NCBI RefSeq assembly: GCF_015711605.1
Contig: NZ_JABTEZ010000002.1
Span: forward strand, 744,001-808,000
Length of the DNA: 64,000 bases
Direction of reading: 5' to 3'
Source: Planomonospora sp. ID67723
Lineage (GTDB): Bacteria; Actinomycetota; Actinomycetes; Streptosporangiales; Streptosporangiaceae
Of the stretch, positions 16,652 to 26,013 are shown piece by piece. How positions within the stretch are numbered: the first letter of the stretch is position 1; each line of letters opens with the position of its first letter. Below the pieces are notes generated by a model that saw nothing but the letters and a program-made list of their open reading frames with translations, had not been told where the DNA came from and did not search any database. The position numbers and the translations under genes are program-made.

Positions 16652-18436
16652 TCAGGGGGCGGTCTCGCGCCAGCGGTTGGTGATGGGCAGGCGGCGGTCC
16701 CGGCCGAAGTTCTTGGGGGTGATCTTGGGGCCCGGGGGATACTGCCTGCGCTTGTACTCGGCCAGGTCGACCAGGCGGATGACCCTGGCGACCAGGGCGG
16801 GGTCGTGGCCGGCCGCGATCAGCTCGGCCGAGCCCATGTCCTTTTCGACGTAGTCGTCCAGGAGGCGGTCCAGCACCTCGTACTCCGGCAGGGAGTCGGT
16901 GTCGCGCTGGTCGGGGCGGAGCTCGGCGCTGGGCTCCTTCTCGATGGAGTTCTCCGGGATCGGCGGGACCGCGAAGCCGTGCAGGAACTCACCGGACACG
17001 CCGGCCTGGGTGTTGCGCCAGCGGGCCAGCTTCCAGACCAGGGTCTTCAGGACGTCCTTGATGGGCGCGAAACCGCCCGCCGAGTCGCCGTAGAGCGTCG
17101 AGTATCCGGTGGCCAGCTCGCTCTTGTTCCCGGTGGTCAGCACCAGGTGACCGTGCTGGTTGGACAGGCCCATCAGGATCATGCCGCGCACCCGGGCCTG
17201 GAGGTTCTCCGCCGCCAGACCGGTCAGGTGGACGTCCTTCTCGAAAGCGGCCACGATATCGGCGATCGGCACGATCTGGGCGTTGATGCCCTGCCGGTCC
17301 ACCAGCTCCTGCGCGTCGCCCAGAGAGTGCTCGGAGGAGTAGATCGAGGGCATCAGCACCGCGTGGACCCGGTCGGGGCCGATGGCGTCGGAGGCGATGG
17401 TGGCGGTCAGCGCCGAGTCGATGCCGCCGGACAGGCCGAGGATGACCGACCGGAAGCCGTTCTTGGCGACGTAGTCGCGGACCGCGAGGACCAGCGCGGA
17501 GTAGACCTCGGCGGTGTCGTCGAGGTGCGCGGCGACCGCCGGGGGCTCCGGCTCGTACGGCTCCAGCGGCCGGGCCGACAACTCCACCCGTTCCACCGTG
17601 ATGACGGTGCCGTCGCCGGCGCCCACCTCGAAGGCGCCGAGACCGCCGTAGGAGGCCTCCGGCAGCTCCAGGTCGGCCACCAGCAGCTCCTCGGTGAACT
17701 GCGCGGCCCGCGCCACCAGCTCGCCCGAGGCGGAGACGACGATCGAGTCGCCGTCGAAGACCAGCTCGTCCTGGCCGCCCACCTGGTTGGCGTAGGCGAG
17801 GGCGCAGCCGGCCTCCCCGGCCCGCCGGGAGACGAGCGCGAGGCGCACGTCGTCCTTCTCCCGCTCGTACGGCGAGGCGTTCGGCACGACCAGCAGCCCG
17901 GCCCCGGCCTCGGCCGCCACCGCGACCGGCCCGCCGTCCTGCCAGAGGTCCTCGCAGACCGCGATCGCCACGTCCACCCCGTGCAGCCGGAAGACCGGCA
18001 GCCGGTCGCCGCGCACGAAGTAGCGGTACTCGTCGAAGACGCCGTAGTTCGGCAGGTGGTGCTTGGCGGTCTTGACGACCACCCGGCCCCGGTGGAGCAG
18101 CGCCGCCGCGTCGAGCGGGGCGCCCTTGGGCTGCCCGACCCTGGGGGCGAGCCCGGCCCGGTCGACGTAGCCGACGACCACGGGGGTCTCGCCGAGCCCC
18201 TCCTCGGCCAGCCGCCGTGCCGCGGTCTCGATCGCCGCGATCGACGCCTCCACGAACGAGGTCCGCAGCACCAGGTCCTCGACCGGGTAGCCGGTGAGGA
18301 ACATCTCGGTGAAGACCACCAGGTGCGCGCCGCGGTCGGCGGCGCGCCGGGTCCATTCGACGAGCTTGTCGATGTTGGCGGGCAGGTCGCCGACCGCGGG
18401 GTTGGTCTGAGCCAGGGCGATTCGCAGTTGAGCCAC
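16652..18436 (-). CDS. nadE: Glutamine-dependent NAD+ synthase
   Basis: 594 residues. The N-terminal nitrilase-type glutaminase domain (about 1-275) has the catalytic triad E44 in VFTEMFLTGYP, Lys in KHHLPNYGVFDE and C161 in AVCEDLWQDGG. The C-terminal synthetase domain (about 300-594) has the ATP pyrophosphatase loop GLSGGIDSALTATI and STLYGDSAGGFAPIKDV. It amidates deamido-NAD with glutamine nitrogen, the last step of NAD synthesis. The GTG at 18436 follows AAGGTGAGG and gives the standard MAQLRIALAQTNP start. It is convergent with the response regulator gene. Confidence 0.96.
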   Translation of the reverse strand: MAQLRIALAQTNPAVGDLPANIDKLVEWTRRAADRGAHLVVFTEMFLTGYPVEDLVLRTSFVEASIAAIETAARRLAEEGLGETPVVVGYVDRAGLAPRVGQPKGAPLDAAALLHRGRVVVKTAKHHLPNYGVFDEYRYFVRGDRLPVFRLHGVDVAIAVCEDLWQDGGPVAVAAEAGAGLLVVPNASPYEREKDDVRLALVSRRAGEAGCALAYANQVGGQDELVFDGDSIVVSASGELVARAAQFTEELLVADLELPEASYGGLGAFEVGAGDGTVITVERVELSARPLEPYEPEPPAVAAHLDDTAEVYSALVLAVRDYVAKNGFRSVILGLSGGIDSALTATIASDAIGPDRVHAVLMPSIYSSEHSLGDAQELVDRQGINAQIVPIADIVAAFEKDVHLTGLAAENLQARVRGMILMGLSNQHGHLVLTTGNKSELATGYSTLYGDSAGGFAPIKDVLKTLVWKLARWRNTQAGVSGEFLHGFAVPPIPENSIEKEPSAELRPDQRDTDSLPEYEVLDRLLDDYVEKDMGSAELIAAGHDPALVARVIRLVDLAEYKRRQYPPGPKITPKNFGRDRRLPITNRWRETAP

Positions 18437-18553
18437 GACCTCACCTTATTCCCGGCGATCGGGAAAGCGGGAACAGGGTGATCCTTCCCCGGCGGAGCCC
18501 GTGACCCGCGGCCGGGACCCGCCACCGGTCCAGGCGGCCCGCCGGCAGGGCGT

Positions 18554-20095
18554 CTACCCCCGGAACCAGGCGCTGCTCGCCGGGGCCACCGCCCCGGCCC
18601 GCACGTCGGCGGAGGCGAGCACCGGGGTGCCCCATTCCACCGGGTACGGCTCGTCGCCGAAGACGGTCACGCAGATCATCTCCCCGCGGCGGAAGGCCAG
18701 CACGTCCTGCCTGCCGGTGGGCAGCCACTCCAGCGGGCCGTCGAAACCGGGGCGCATGCCAAGCGCGTCGCGGTGCAGGGACCAGGTCGAGCCGGGGCGG
18801 GCCGTCTGGTCCTCGATCGCGAACGCCCCGAACCAGTCCGGCTGCGGCAGCCAGGTCCGCGCTGAGGGGGAGAAACCGAACGAGGGGCCGGTGGGGGTCC
18901 ACGGCAGCGGCACCCGGCAGCCGTCTCGGCCGTGCTCGGTCCTCCCCGAGCGGAACCAGGTGGGGTCCTGGCGGGCCTCGTCCGGCAGGTCCATGACCTC
19001 CGGCAGCCCGGCCTCCTCGCCCTGGTAGAGGTAGACCGAGCCGGGCAGGGCCAGCACCAGCATCATCGCGGCGCGCGCCCGCCGTACGCCCAGCTCGACG
19101 TCGACCACGCCGCGGGGCCGGGTGTCCGGGCCGCCGGTGCGGGAGACCAGGCCGAAGCGGCTGACCGTCCGGTGCACGTCGTGGTTGGCGAGCGTCCAGG
19201 TGATCACCGCGCCGGTGGAGACGATCTCCTCCAGGCCCCGGTCGATGGAGGCGCGGAAGCGGGAGGCGTCCCAGGGGCAGACCAGCAGGTCGAAGTAGAA
19301 CGCCTGCTGGAGCTCGTCGGGACGCAGGTAGAGGGCCAGGTCGCCCACCGTCGGCACCCAGATCTCGCCGACGAGCGTGCGCTCGCGGGCGTCGGCGAGC
19401 TTGCGCCACCGGCGCAGCACCTCGTGCACCTCCGGCTGGTTCTGCGCCAGGATGTTGTACTCCGGGTGGTGCGGCCAGTCGGGCAGGTCGGCGTGCTTGA
19501 ACAGCATGTGCACCACGTCGATGCGGAAGCCGTCCACACCCCGGTCGAACCAGAAGCGCAGCACGTCCTCGAAGTAGGCGCCGACCTCGGGGTTGCGCCA
19601 GTTGAAGTCGGGCTGGCCGGGGTCGAAGCTGTGCAGGTACCACTCGTCGCCCACCCGGGTCCAGGCGGAGCCGCCGAAGACCGAGCGCCAGTTGTTGGGC
19701 GGCTCGTCGCCCCGCCCGGGGCGGAAGATGAAGCGCTCCCGCGCCGGGCGGTCACCGGCCAGCGCGGCCTGGAACCACGGGTGCTCCACCGAGCAGTGGT
19801 TGGGCACCAGGTCCATGAACACCTTCAGCCCGCGCGCGTGGGCGTCGGCCAGCAGCCGGTCGAAGGCGGGCAGGCCGCCGTAGCGCGTGTCGACGTCCAT
19901 GTAGTCGGCCACGTCGTAGCCGTGGTCGGCGCCGGGCGAGGGGTAGCACGGGTTGAGCCAGATCCCGTCGACGCCCAGCTCGACCAGGTAGTCCAGGCGG
20001 GTGCGCAGCCCGTCCAGGTCGCCGACGCCGTCGCCGTCGGAGTCGGCGAACGAGCGCAGGTACACCTGGTAGACGACGGCGTCACGCCACCACAT
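18554..20095 (-). CDS. Glycoside hydrolase family 13 alpha-glucosidase-like enzyme
   Basis: 513 residues without a signal peptide, so cytosolic. All GH13 regions are present: DLVPNHCS (region I), the nucleophile D193 in VDGFRIDVVHM, the acid/base E244 in LVGEIWVP and D306 in TLANHDVHR. The N-terminus MWWRDAVVYQVYLRSFADSDGDGVGDL is typical of oligo-1,6-/alpha-glucosidases acting on short maltodextrins, trehalose-like or sucrose-like sugars. The ATG at 20095 is set by GGGGGAGGAA about 5 bases upstream. It lies between nadE and the kinase/SARP cluster on the same strand. The exact linkage specificity is not readable. Confidence 0.92.
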   Translation of the reverse strand: MWWRDAVVYQVYLRSFADSDGDGVGDLDGLRTRLDYLVELGVDGIWLNPCYPSPGADHGYDVADYMDVDTRYGGLPAFDRLLADAHARGLKVFMDLVPNHCSVEHPWFQAALAGDRPARERFIFRPGRGDEPPNNWRSVFGGSAWTRVGDEWYLHSFDPGQPDFNWRNPEVGAYFEDVLRFWFDRGVDGFRIDVVHMLFKHADLPDWPHHPEYNILAQNQPEVHEVLRRWRKLADARERTLVGEIWVPTVGDLALYLRPDELQQAFYFDLLVCPWDASRFRASIDRGLEEIVSTGAVITWTLANHDVHRTVSRFGLVSRTGGPDTRPRGVVDVELGVRRARAAMMLVLALPGSVYLYQGEEAGLPEVMDLPDEARQDPTWFRSGRTEHGRDGCRVPLPWTPTGPSFGFSPSARTWLPQPDWFGAFAIEDQTARPGSTWSLHRDALGMRPGFDGPLEWLPTGRQDVLAFRRGEMICVTVFGDEPYPVEWGTPVLASADVRAGAVAPASSAWFRG

Positions 20096-20157
20096 CGGTT
20101 CCTCCCCCGGCGAGTCCGGATCTGTCCGCTGGGGTTCCTCCCCAAAGATCCCGGATG

Positions 20158-22320
20158 CTATCCGCCGAGGGGGAGGACGGCCTCCACCGCCGTGCCGCCG
20201 CCGGGCACCGGTCCCACCGCGCACGTCCCGCCCAGCTCGGTGGCGCGCTCGCGCATCGAGATCAGGCCGATCCCGGACCTGGCCCCCGCGGGCAGCCCGC
20301 GCCCGTCGTCGGTGACGCGGACCGTGAGCGAGGAGTCCTCGCGCCGCAGGGCGACCGTCGCCGAGCGGGCCCCCGCGTGCTTGCGGACATTGGTGAGCGC
20401 CTCCTGCGCGATCCGGTAGGCGGCCACCTCGGCCGCCGCGGGCAGGTCGGAGAGGTCTCCGGAGGCCTCCACCGCGACCGGGAGCCCGCCCTCGGCCGCC
20501 AGCGCCCGTACGGCCCCCGCCAGGCCGAGCTCGTCCAGGGTGGGCGGGCGCAGGCCGTACACCAGCTCCCTGATCTCCTGGCTGACCGAGTCCATCCCGG
20601 CACGCAGGCCGAGCAGGAGCCGGTCGGCCGAGGCCGGGGCGGTGCGCAGGCTGATCCGGGCCATGTTGATCGACATCGCCATGTCGGCCAGCGCGTGGCC
20701 CAGCCCGTCGTGCAGATCCCGGCGCAGGCGGCGGCGCTCCTCCTCGCGGGCGGTCAGGATGCGCTCGCGGGAGCGCTGCAGGTCGGCGGTCATCCGTATG
20801 GCGTGCACCACGTCGGCCACGTACGGCGCGACCACGGCGATCAGCCGGTCGTTGTAGGCCGCGGCGAACCTGCGCGGCCCGGGAGCGCCGAGCAGCAGGC
20901 GGCCGACCGGTTCGCCGTGCCAGACCAGCCGGACCACCCGCGGGCCCGGTCCCAGCCGGCCGAGCTCCACCCGCCGGGCGCCGGGATCGTCCACCTCGAC
21001 CGCGACCCCGGTGACGCCGAGCCCGTCGCGGATCGCGGCGGCGACGGCGGCCAGCGCGCCCGCGGGCTCGGCCTCGCCGACCTCGCGGGCCAGCCGGGCG
21101 GCCAGGAGGGCCGGGTCGCCGTGCGTGCCGTACATGAGCCGGTCGACCAGGCGCCGCAGCCGGTCGCGGAGCGGCTGGAAGAAGACCCCGGCGGCCAGGG
21201 CGGCGACCAGGCCGCCGACCCGGTCGTAGCCCGACAGGACCAGCCCGGCCAGCGTGCCCGCGCCGAAGTAGACCACGCTGACCGCGGCGAGCAGCCCGGC
21301 GGCCACGAAGGCGCGGCTGATCACGGTGTCGATGCCGTACAGCCGGTAGCGCAGCGCGGCGAAGACGAGGGTCACCGGGATGAGACCGGTCCAGATCGCG
21401 GCGGGCAGCCACAGCTCCGCGCCGGCGACGAGGAAGACGATGTAGCCCGCGAAGGCCGACAGCGGCCAGGCGACCTGGCGGCGTCCCGCCGCGTCGGCCC
21501 GGCGGAAGCGCACGACCTGCGATGCCATCGCCGTGACCACGAAGAGGACGATGACGGTGAAGAGGGTCATGTGCACCGCGGAGTAGGAGGACGGCGCGAG
21601 CACCTCCACCGCGAGCGGGTTGGGGATCACCCGCGGCCAGGGATACCCCTCCGGCGGCGGCGTCGGGCGGATGACCACGAGCGCCGTCTGCGCGACCGCC
21701 ACGGCCGAGGCCGCCACCACGATCGGTCGCCAGCGTGCCGACGGCAGGCGGCCGTCGGGGGAGTAGAGAGGGAGCAGGACGGCGAGCAGCAGGGCGCCGA
21801 CGTGCAGGCCCGCGGCCGTGACCCAGGTCAGATACCCCGCGGCGGTGAGATCCCCCGCGGAGGCGCAGGAGAGCATCAGGGCACGGCAGAAGACGCGGAC
21901 CGCGCAGCCCAGCCCGCCCGCGCACATCAGCCAGCCGGTGATCGCGGGCGCCCGGTTGACCAGCAGGAACACCCCCGCCAGGGGGAAGGCCAGCCCCGCC
22001 GCGTGATCGGGCAGGGCGGGGACCTCCGGTACCCATCCGGGCGGGAGCCGCAGGCCCAGGACGAGGCTCGCGGCGGTGAGCAGCACGGAGACCAGGGCCG
22101 TCACGGCGGCGAGGATCCCCGGAGGAGAGGCGAGGAACGCGGCCGTCGCGCTCGGGCGCGGGGCGCCGAAGTCGCCGTCGTCCACCGGCCCGGCCGCATC
22201 GTCCGCGGGGGTTCCACCCGCCGCGTCCGGGCCGCGCTCCGGGTGCCCCGCTCCATCCGGGCTCTCCGCGCCCGCCCCGCCGGAAGCGGCGTGGCCGTGG
22301 TCCCCCGCCTGCAGGTACAT
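20158..22320 (-). CDS. Membrane sensor histidine kinase A of the SARP/receiver cluster
   Basis: 720 residues. A disordered hydrophilic N-terminus (1-50, rich in G, A, D, P) precedes about ten membrane helices (50-390), a degenerate GAF-like segment, the HisKA_3 motif with H537 in RRDLHDGLGHAL, and a HATPase_c domain (EALTNVRKHAG, DDGRGLP, GIGLISMRERA). It starts 2 bp after the stop of the SARP/receiver gene, so they are co-transcribed and coupled, and that protein is its likely partner. It is a clear paralogue of the kinase at 23884-25941, sharing for example VWHGEPVG, TAREEERRRLRRDLHDGLG and YGLRPPTLDELGLAGAV. The signal is unknown. Confidence 0.9.
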   Translation of the reverse strand: MYLQAGDHGHAASGGAGAESPDGAGHPERGPDAAGGTPADDAAGPVDDGDFGAPRPSATAAFLASPPGILAAVTALVSVLLTAASLVLGLRLPPGWVPEVPALPDHAAGLAFPLAGVFLLVNRAPAITGWLMCAGGLGCAVRVFCRALMLSCASAGDLTAAGYLTWVTAAGLHVGALLLAVLLPLYSPDGRLPSARWRPIVVAASAVAVAQTALVVIRPTPPPEGYPWPRVIPNPLAVEVLAPSSYSAVHMTLFTVIVLFVVTAMASQVVRFRRADAAGRRQVAWPLSAFAGYIVFLVAGAELWLPAAIWTGLIPVTLVFAALRYRLYGIDTVISRAFVAAGLLAAVSVVYFGAGTLAGLVLSGYDRVGGLVAALAAGVFFQPLRDRLRRLVDRLMYGTHGDPALLAARLAREVGEAEPAGALAAVAAAIRDGLGVTGVAVEVDDPGARRVELGRLGPGPRVVRLVWHGEPVGRLLLGAPGPRRFAAAYNDRLIAVVAPYVADVVHAIRMTADLQRSRERILTAREEERRRLRRDLHDGLGHALADMAMSINMARISLRTAPASADRLLLGLRAGMDSVSQEIRELVYGLRPPTLDELGLAGAVRALAAEGGLPVAVEASGDLSDLPAAAEVAAYRIAQEALTNVRKHAGARSATVALRREDSSLTVRVTDDGRGLPAGARSGIGLISMRERATELGGTCAVGPVPGGGTAVEAVLPLGG

Positions 22321-22322
22321 CG

Positions 22323-23804
22323 TTATCTGCCCGTGTCGCCCGGGTTCACCAGGCCCGACTCGTACGCCGCGACGACGAGCTGCGCGCGGTCGAACAGGCC
22401 GAGATGGTCCAGGAGCCTGCTCACCGACCCGGCCACGTCCTGCTCGGGCACCGCGAGGGTGGCCGCGATCTGCCGGTTGGTGAGCCCTCGGGCGACCAGC
22501 TTCAGCAGGTCCAGCTCGGCGTCGCCGAGACCGGCGAGGGCGGGCGGGGCCGTGGGGTCGGTGCGCCCGGCGAAGGCCGAGATGAGCCGCGTGGTGACGG
22601 CCGGGTCGATCAGCGCGTCCCCGGCCTGCGCGGCGCGCATCGCGCTGATCAGTTGCTCGGGCGCGGAGGTCTTGAGCACGAAGCCGCTCACCCCCGCCCG
22701 CAGCGCCGAGTAGAGGTTGTCGTCGGTGCCGAACGTGGTCATCATGATCACCTTGGGCGGGTCCCGGTCGGCGAGGATCCGCCGCGCGGCGGTCAGGCCG
22801 TCCAGCCGGGGCATCTGGATGTCCATCAGCACCAGGTCGGGACGGGTCTCGCGGACGAGCGCGATCGCCTGCTCGCCGTCCTCCGCCTCTCCGGCCAGCT
22901 GGAAGCCGGGCTCGCTGTCCAGCACCACCCGCAGCCCGGTGCGGACCAGGGCCTGGTCGTCGACCACGACGACGCGCAGCGCCGGTTCCCCGGCTGCGGG
23001 ACTTCCCGCCGGGGGCGTCCCGGCCGGGAGCACGGTGACCGGTCTCTCCTTGGGCGGGTCCAGGTGGGGAGCCTGGGACAGCATGTCGGACTCCAGGCGC
23101 TGCAGGGTGGCGCCGAGGTCCAGGCCCAGCTCGTCGCGGAGCACGGCCCTGGCGCGGCGGAGCGCTCCCAGCGCGTCGCCCTGCCTGCCGCCCCGGTAGA
23201 GGGAGAGCGACAGCAGCCGCCAGCCCTCCTCGCGGAGCGGGTGGGCCGAGACGTGCGCCTCCAGGTCCGCGACCAGCGCCGAGGACTGGCCGAGTGCGAG
23301 CCCGGCGTCGGCGCGGCGCTCGATCGCGGTCAGCCGGAGCTCCTCCAGCCGCCCGGCCTCGGTCACCGCCCACGACAGATCGGAGAACTCCGCCAGCGCG
23401 GGTCCCCGCCACAGCGCGAGCGCCTCCTCCATGCGCTCCCACACCGCGGCCGGCCCGCCCTCCATCTTGACCGCGTTCTCGAACCGCCAGGAGTCCACCT
23501 GGCCGGTCTCGGCGCGCAGCGCGTACCCGGGCGGGGCCGAGACCAGCACCTCCGCCTCCTCGCGAGGCGCGCGGCCCGGTTCCAGCGCGCGCCGCAACCG
23601 CGAGACGTATCCCTGGATGGTGGACAGGGCCTGGGCCGGGGGCTCGCCCGGCCAGAGCTCGTCGATGAGCACGCTCACCGGGACGGCCCGTCCCCCGGCC
23701 ACCAGGAGCCGGGCCAGCACCGCCATCTGGCGTTGACCGCCGAGGTCGAGCACCACGTCACCGTGGCGCGCCTGGAACGGTCCTAGGGTGCGGAATGTCA
23801 ACAT
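22323..23804 (-). CDS. SARP (winged helix + BTAD) fused to a receiver and LuxR helix-turn-helix
   Basis: 493 residues with four domains: a winged helix (1-90, LTFRTLGPFQARHGDVVLDLGG then DELWPGEPPAQALSTIQGYVSRLRRAL), a BTAD all-helical domain (about 95-245), a proline-rich linker, a receiver (about 270-390: VVVDDQALVRTGLR, phospho-acceptor D328 in LVLMDIQMP, TTFG, VLKTSAP), and a C-terminal LuxR/NarL helix-turn-helix (about 425-493, ARGLTNRQIAATLAVPEQDV). SARPs usually end after BTAD or carry NB-ARC/TPR, and NarL regulators have one DNA-binding domain; this one has two. The ATG at 23804 gives the normal SARP start and has TACTCT ten bases upstream; an in-frame ATG at 23849 is possible. It is flanked by two paralogous kinases. 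Confidence 0.92.
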   Translation of the reverse strand: MLTFRTLGPFQARHGDVVLDLGGQRQMAVLARLLVAGGRAVPVSVLIDELWPGEPPAQALSTIQGYVSRLRRALEPGRAPREEAEVLVSAPPGYALRAETGQVDSWRFENAVKMEGGPAAVWERMEEALALWRGPALAEFSDLSWAVTEAGRLEELRLTAIERRADAGLALGQSSALVADLEAHVSAHPLREEGWRLLSLSLYRGGRQGDALGALRRARAVLRDELGLDLGATLQRLESDMLSQAPHLDPPKERPVTVLPAGTPPAGSPAAGEPALRVVVVDDQALVRTGLRVVLDSEPGFQLAGEAEDGEQAIALVRETRPDLVLMDIQMPRLDGLTAARRILADRDPPKVIMMTTFGTDDNLYSALRAGVSGFVLKTSAPEQLISAMRAAQAGDALIDPAVTTRLISAFAGRTDPTAPPALAGLGDAELDLLKLVARGLTNRQIAATLAVPEQDVAGSVSRLLDHLGLFDRAQLVVAAYESGLVNPGDTGR

Positions 23805-23883
23805 TGCAGCTGTAAGAGTACGGCTACCTGGACTGACGTCATACGGCAACGTTCACCATCGTTCGCTCGCAGGGGGAAACGGG

Positions 23884-25941
23884 TCACCGGCAGGGCTCCG
23901 TGTCCAAGGTCAGCGGCAGCACCGCCTCGACCACCGTGCCGCCCTCGGGAGGCGATGTGATCATGCAGGTGCCACCGAGTTCGGCGGCGCGCTCGCGCAT
24001 CGAGGCCAGCCCCACCCCGGCCCGCCTGCCGGGCGGGACGCCGGAGCCGTCGTCGCTCACCCGGACGCGCAGGTGCCCGCCGTCCGGGTGCCCGCCGTCG
24101 GGGCGGCGGCCGCGCTCCAGCCGGACCCGTACGGAGCCCGCCCCCGAGTGCTTGCGCGCGTTGGTCAGCGCCTCCTGCACGATCCGGTAGGCGGCCACCT
24201 CGGCGGCGGCGGGCAGGCCGGTGAGATCGCCGCTCACCTCGACCGCGACGGCGGGCCCGGCCATCTCCCCGACCGCCCCGGCCAGGCCGAGGTCGTCCAG
24301 GGCCGGGGGGCGCAGGCCGTACACCAGGTGCCTGATGTCACCGGTCACGCTGTCCATGCCGGCGCGCAGGCCGTCGAGCAGCAGCTCGGCGTTCTCCGGG
24401 GAGACGTGCAGGGAACGCCGGGCCGCGTTGATGGACATGGCCATGCCGCTGAGCGACTGGCCGAGGCCGTCGTGCAGGTCGCGGCGGAGGCGGCGGCGCT
24501 CCTCCTCGCGGGTGGCGATGATCCGCTCGCGGGAGCGGCGCAGCGCGCCGACGAGCCGGACCGCGTGGGCGGCGTCGGCGATGTACGGCGTGAGCGCGGC
24601 GATGACCCGCTCGTTGTGCGCCGCGGGCAGCCGCCGGGCGCCCGGAGGGCCGATGAGCAGGTGGCCGACCGGCTCGCCGTGCCAGACCAGGGGGACCTCG
24701 CGGGCCACCTCGCCGAGTTCGCCCGACAGCGTCCGGCCGGGCCACTCCCCGAAGGGCGCGGCGGCGGACGGTCCCGGCGGCTCGGTGAACCGCACGGCCA
24801 CCCCCGTGACGGAGAGCCCCTCACGCAGCACCTCCAGGGCCGCGGGCAGGCCCTCGGCGGGGTCGGTCCGCTGCAGCCGCCGCCGCAGCTCGCCGGCCAG
24901 CGCCACCGGGTCGCCCCTGCTGCCGTAGAGCAGCCGGTCGGCACCGCGCTGCAGCACCCTGCGGAGCGGATGGAAGAAGACGCCGGCGCAGAGCGCGGCG
25001 AGCAGTCCGCCGATCTGGTCGAGGTCCGACAGCAGCAGGCTGAAGGCGGCGCCCACTCCCACGTAGACGCCGCCGATGACGCCGACGAGGCCGGCGCCGA
25101 CCAGCGCCCGGGTGATCAGCGTGTCGATCTCGTAGAGCCCGTGCCGCAGGATCGCAAACGCGATCGCGGCCGGGATGAGCGGGATGGTGAACGAGGCCAG
25201 CCACCAGACGTGGCCGCCCATCACCCACGGGACGATCAGGCCCGCGAACGCGAACAGGGGCCAGACGATCTGGTGCCTGCCGACCGGGTCGGCGCGGCGG
25301 AAGCGCACCGCCAGGGAGACGAACGCCAGTCCCATCGCCACCGCGGTCAGCCGGTGCAGGTTCTCCCTGAGAGCCGGGGGCGGTGCCGCCCCTCCCAGGA
25401 GGACGAGCATCGAGCGCAGGCCCTCCAGCCCCTGCACCAGGCAGGCGAAGACGACCAGCGCGCGCCACCGGGGCGAGGGCAGGCGGCCGGTCGGGTAGAG
25501 CAGGGGCAGCAGCACGCCCAGCAGGAGCGTGGCCAGGGCCCAGCTCTGCCCGACGGCCACCCACAGCAGCTTGGGCGCGCCGACGGCGTAGGGGGTGGGG
25601 GCCTGCAGCAGGGCGAGGTTGGCCGCCAGGATGTTGACCGCGCAGGCCAGGCCGCCGCCCAGCAGCACCCAGCCGATGAGCAGCCGCGGCCTGCGGAGGA
25701 TCAGCAGCGCCCCGAAGATCGGGAAGGCGGTCCCCGCCATGTCCTCGGGCGCGAAGGGCAGCGGCGTGTACTTCGACGGCGGCAGCATGGCGGTCACCAC
25801 GATGTCCGCGCACTCCATCGCCAGGGAGAGCGCGGCGATCAGCACGCCCGCCAGGCGCAGGCGCCCGTGCGTCACCGCGGGAGGGCCTCCCGGTTTCCGG
25901 GGGAGACCTCCCGGTCCGAGCCGGTCCGGTTCGCGCGTCAC
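23884..25941 (-). CDS. Membrane sensor histidine kinase B of the SARP/receiver cluster
   Basis: 685 residues starting at a GTG with a good GGAGGG Shine-Dalgarno. About ten membrane helices fill residues 25-330, followed by a GAF-like region, HisKA_3 with H490 in RRDLHDGLGQSL, and HATPase_c (EALTNARKHSG, DDGSGVPPG, GVGLASMRERAAEL). Near the end the sequence PDGGHPDGGHL is a small in-frame duplication. It is paralogous to the kinase at 20158-22320 and precedes the SARP/receiver gene by 79 bp on the same strand. Both kinases may feed one regulator, or they may heterodimerise; this is inference. Its promoter carries three 11-bp-phased heptads. Confidence 0.9.
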   Translation of the reverse strand: MTREPDRLGPGGLPRKPGGPPAVTHGRLRLAGVLIAALSLAMECADIVVTAMLPPSKYTPLPFAPEDMAGTAFPIFGALLILRRPRLLIGWVLLGGGLACAVNILAANLALLQAPTPYAVGAPKLLWVAVGQSWALATLLLGVLLPLLYPTGRLPSPRWRALVVFACLVQGLEGLRSMLVLLGGAAPPPALRENLHRLTAVAMGLAFVSLAVRFRRADPVGRHQIVWPLFAFAGLIVPWVMGGHVWWLASFTIPLIPAAIAFAILRHGLYEIDTLITRALVGAGLVGVIGGVYVGVGAAFSLLLSDLDQIGGLLAALCAGVFFHPLRRVLQRGADRLLYGSRGDPVALAGELRRRLQRTDPAEGLPAALEVLREGLSVTGVAVRFTEPPGPSAAAPFGEWPGRTLSGELGEVAREVPLVWHGEPVGHLLIGPPGARRLPAAHNERVIAALTPYIADAAHAVRLVGALRRSRERIIATREEERRRLRRDLHDGLGQSLSGMAMSINAARRSLHVSPENAELLLDGLRAGMDSVTGDIRHLVYGLRPPALDDLGLAGAVGEMAGPAVAVEVSGDLTGLPAAAEVAAYRIVQEALTNARKHSGAGSVRVRLERGRRPDGGHPDGGHLRVRVSDDGSGVPPGRRAGVGLASMRERAAELGGTCMITSPPEGGTVVEAVLPLTLDTEPCR

Positions 25942-25970
25942 CCAGTCCCTCCAAGTGCAGGCTTAGAGGG

Positions 25971-26013
25971 ACACTAGCCGGAATAGAGCAATGTTCAATC
26001 AACAGACGTTCAA
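25971..26013 (-). promoter_or_regulatory. SARP-like direct repeats and -10 upstream of kinase B
   Basis: On the minus strand TTGAACG, TTGATTG and TTGCTCT begin exactly 11 bp apart (26013, 26002, 25991), and the last is separated by 8 bp from TAGTGT, a plausible -10. Heptads at 11-bp spacing ending 8 bp from the -10 is the published geometry of SARP binding sites. The site overlaps the last bases of the upstream MFS gene. Binding by the neighbouring SARP fusion is inferred. Confidence 0.55.

Noticed and set aside
20158-26013. Antibiotic biosynthesis cluster because of the SARP
   Set aside because: No PKS, NRPS, terpene or tailoring genes lie nearby; neighbours are kinases, GH13, nadE and MFS.
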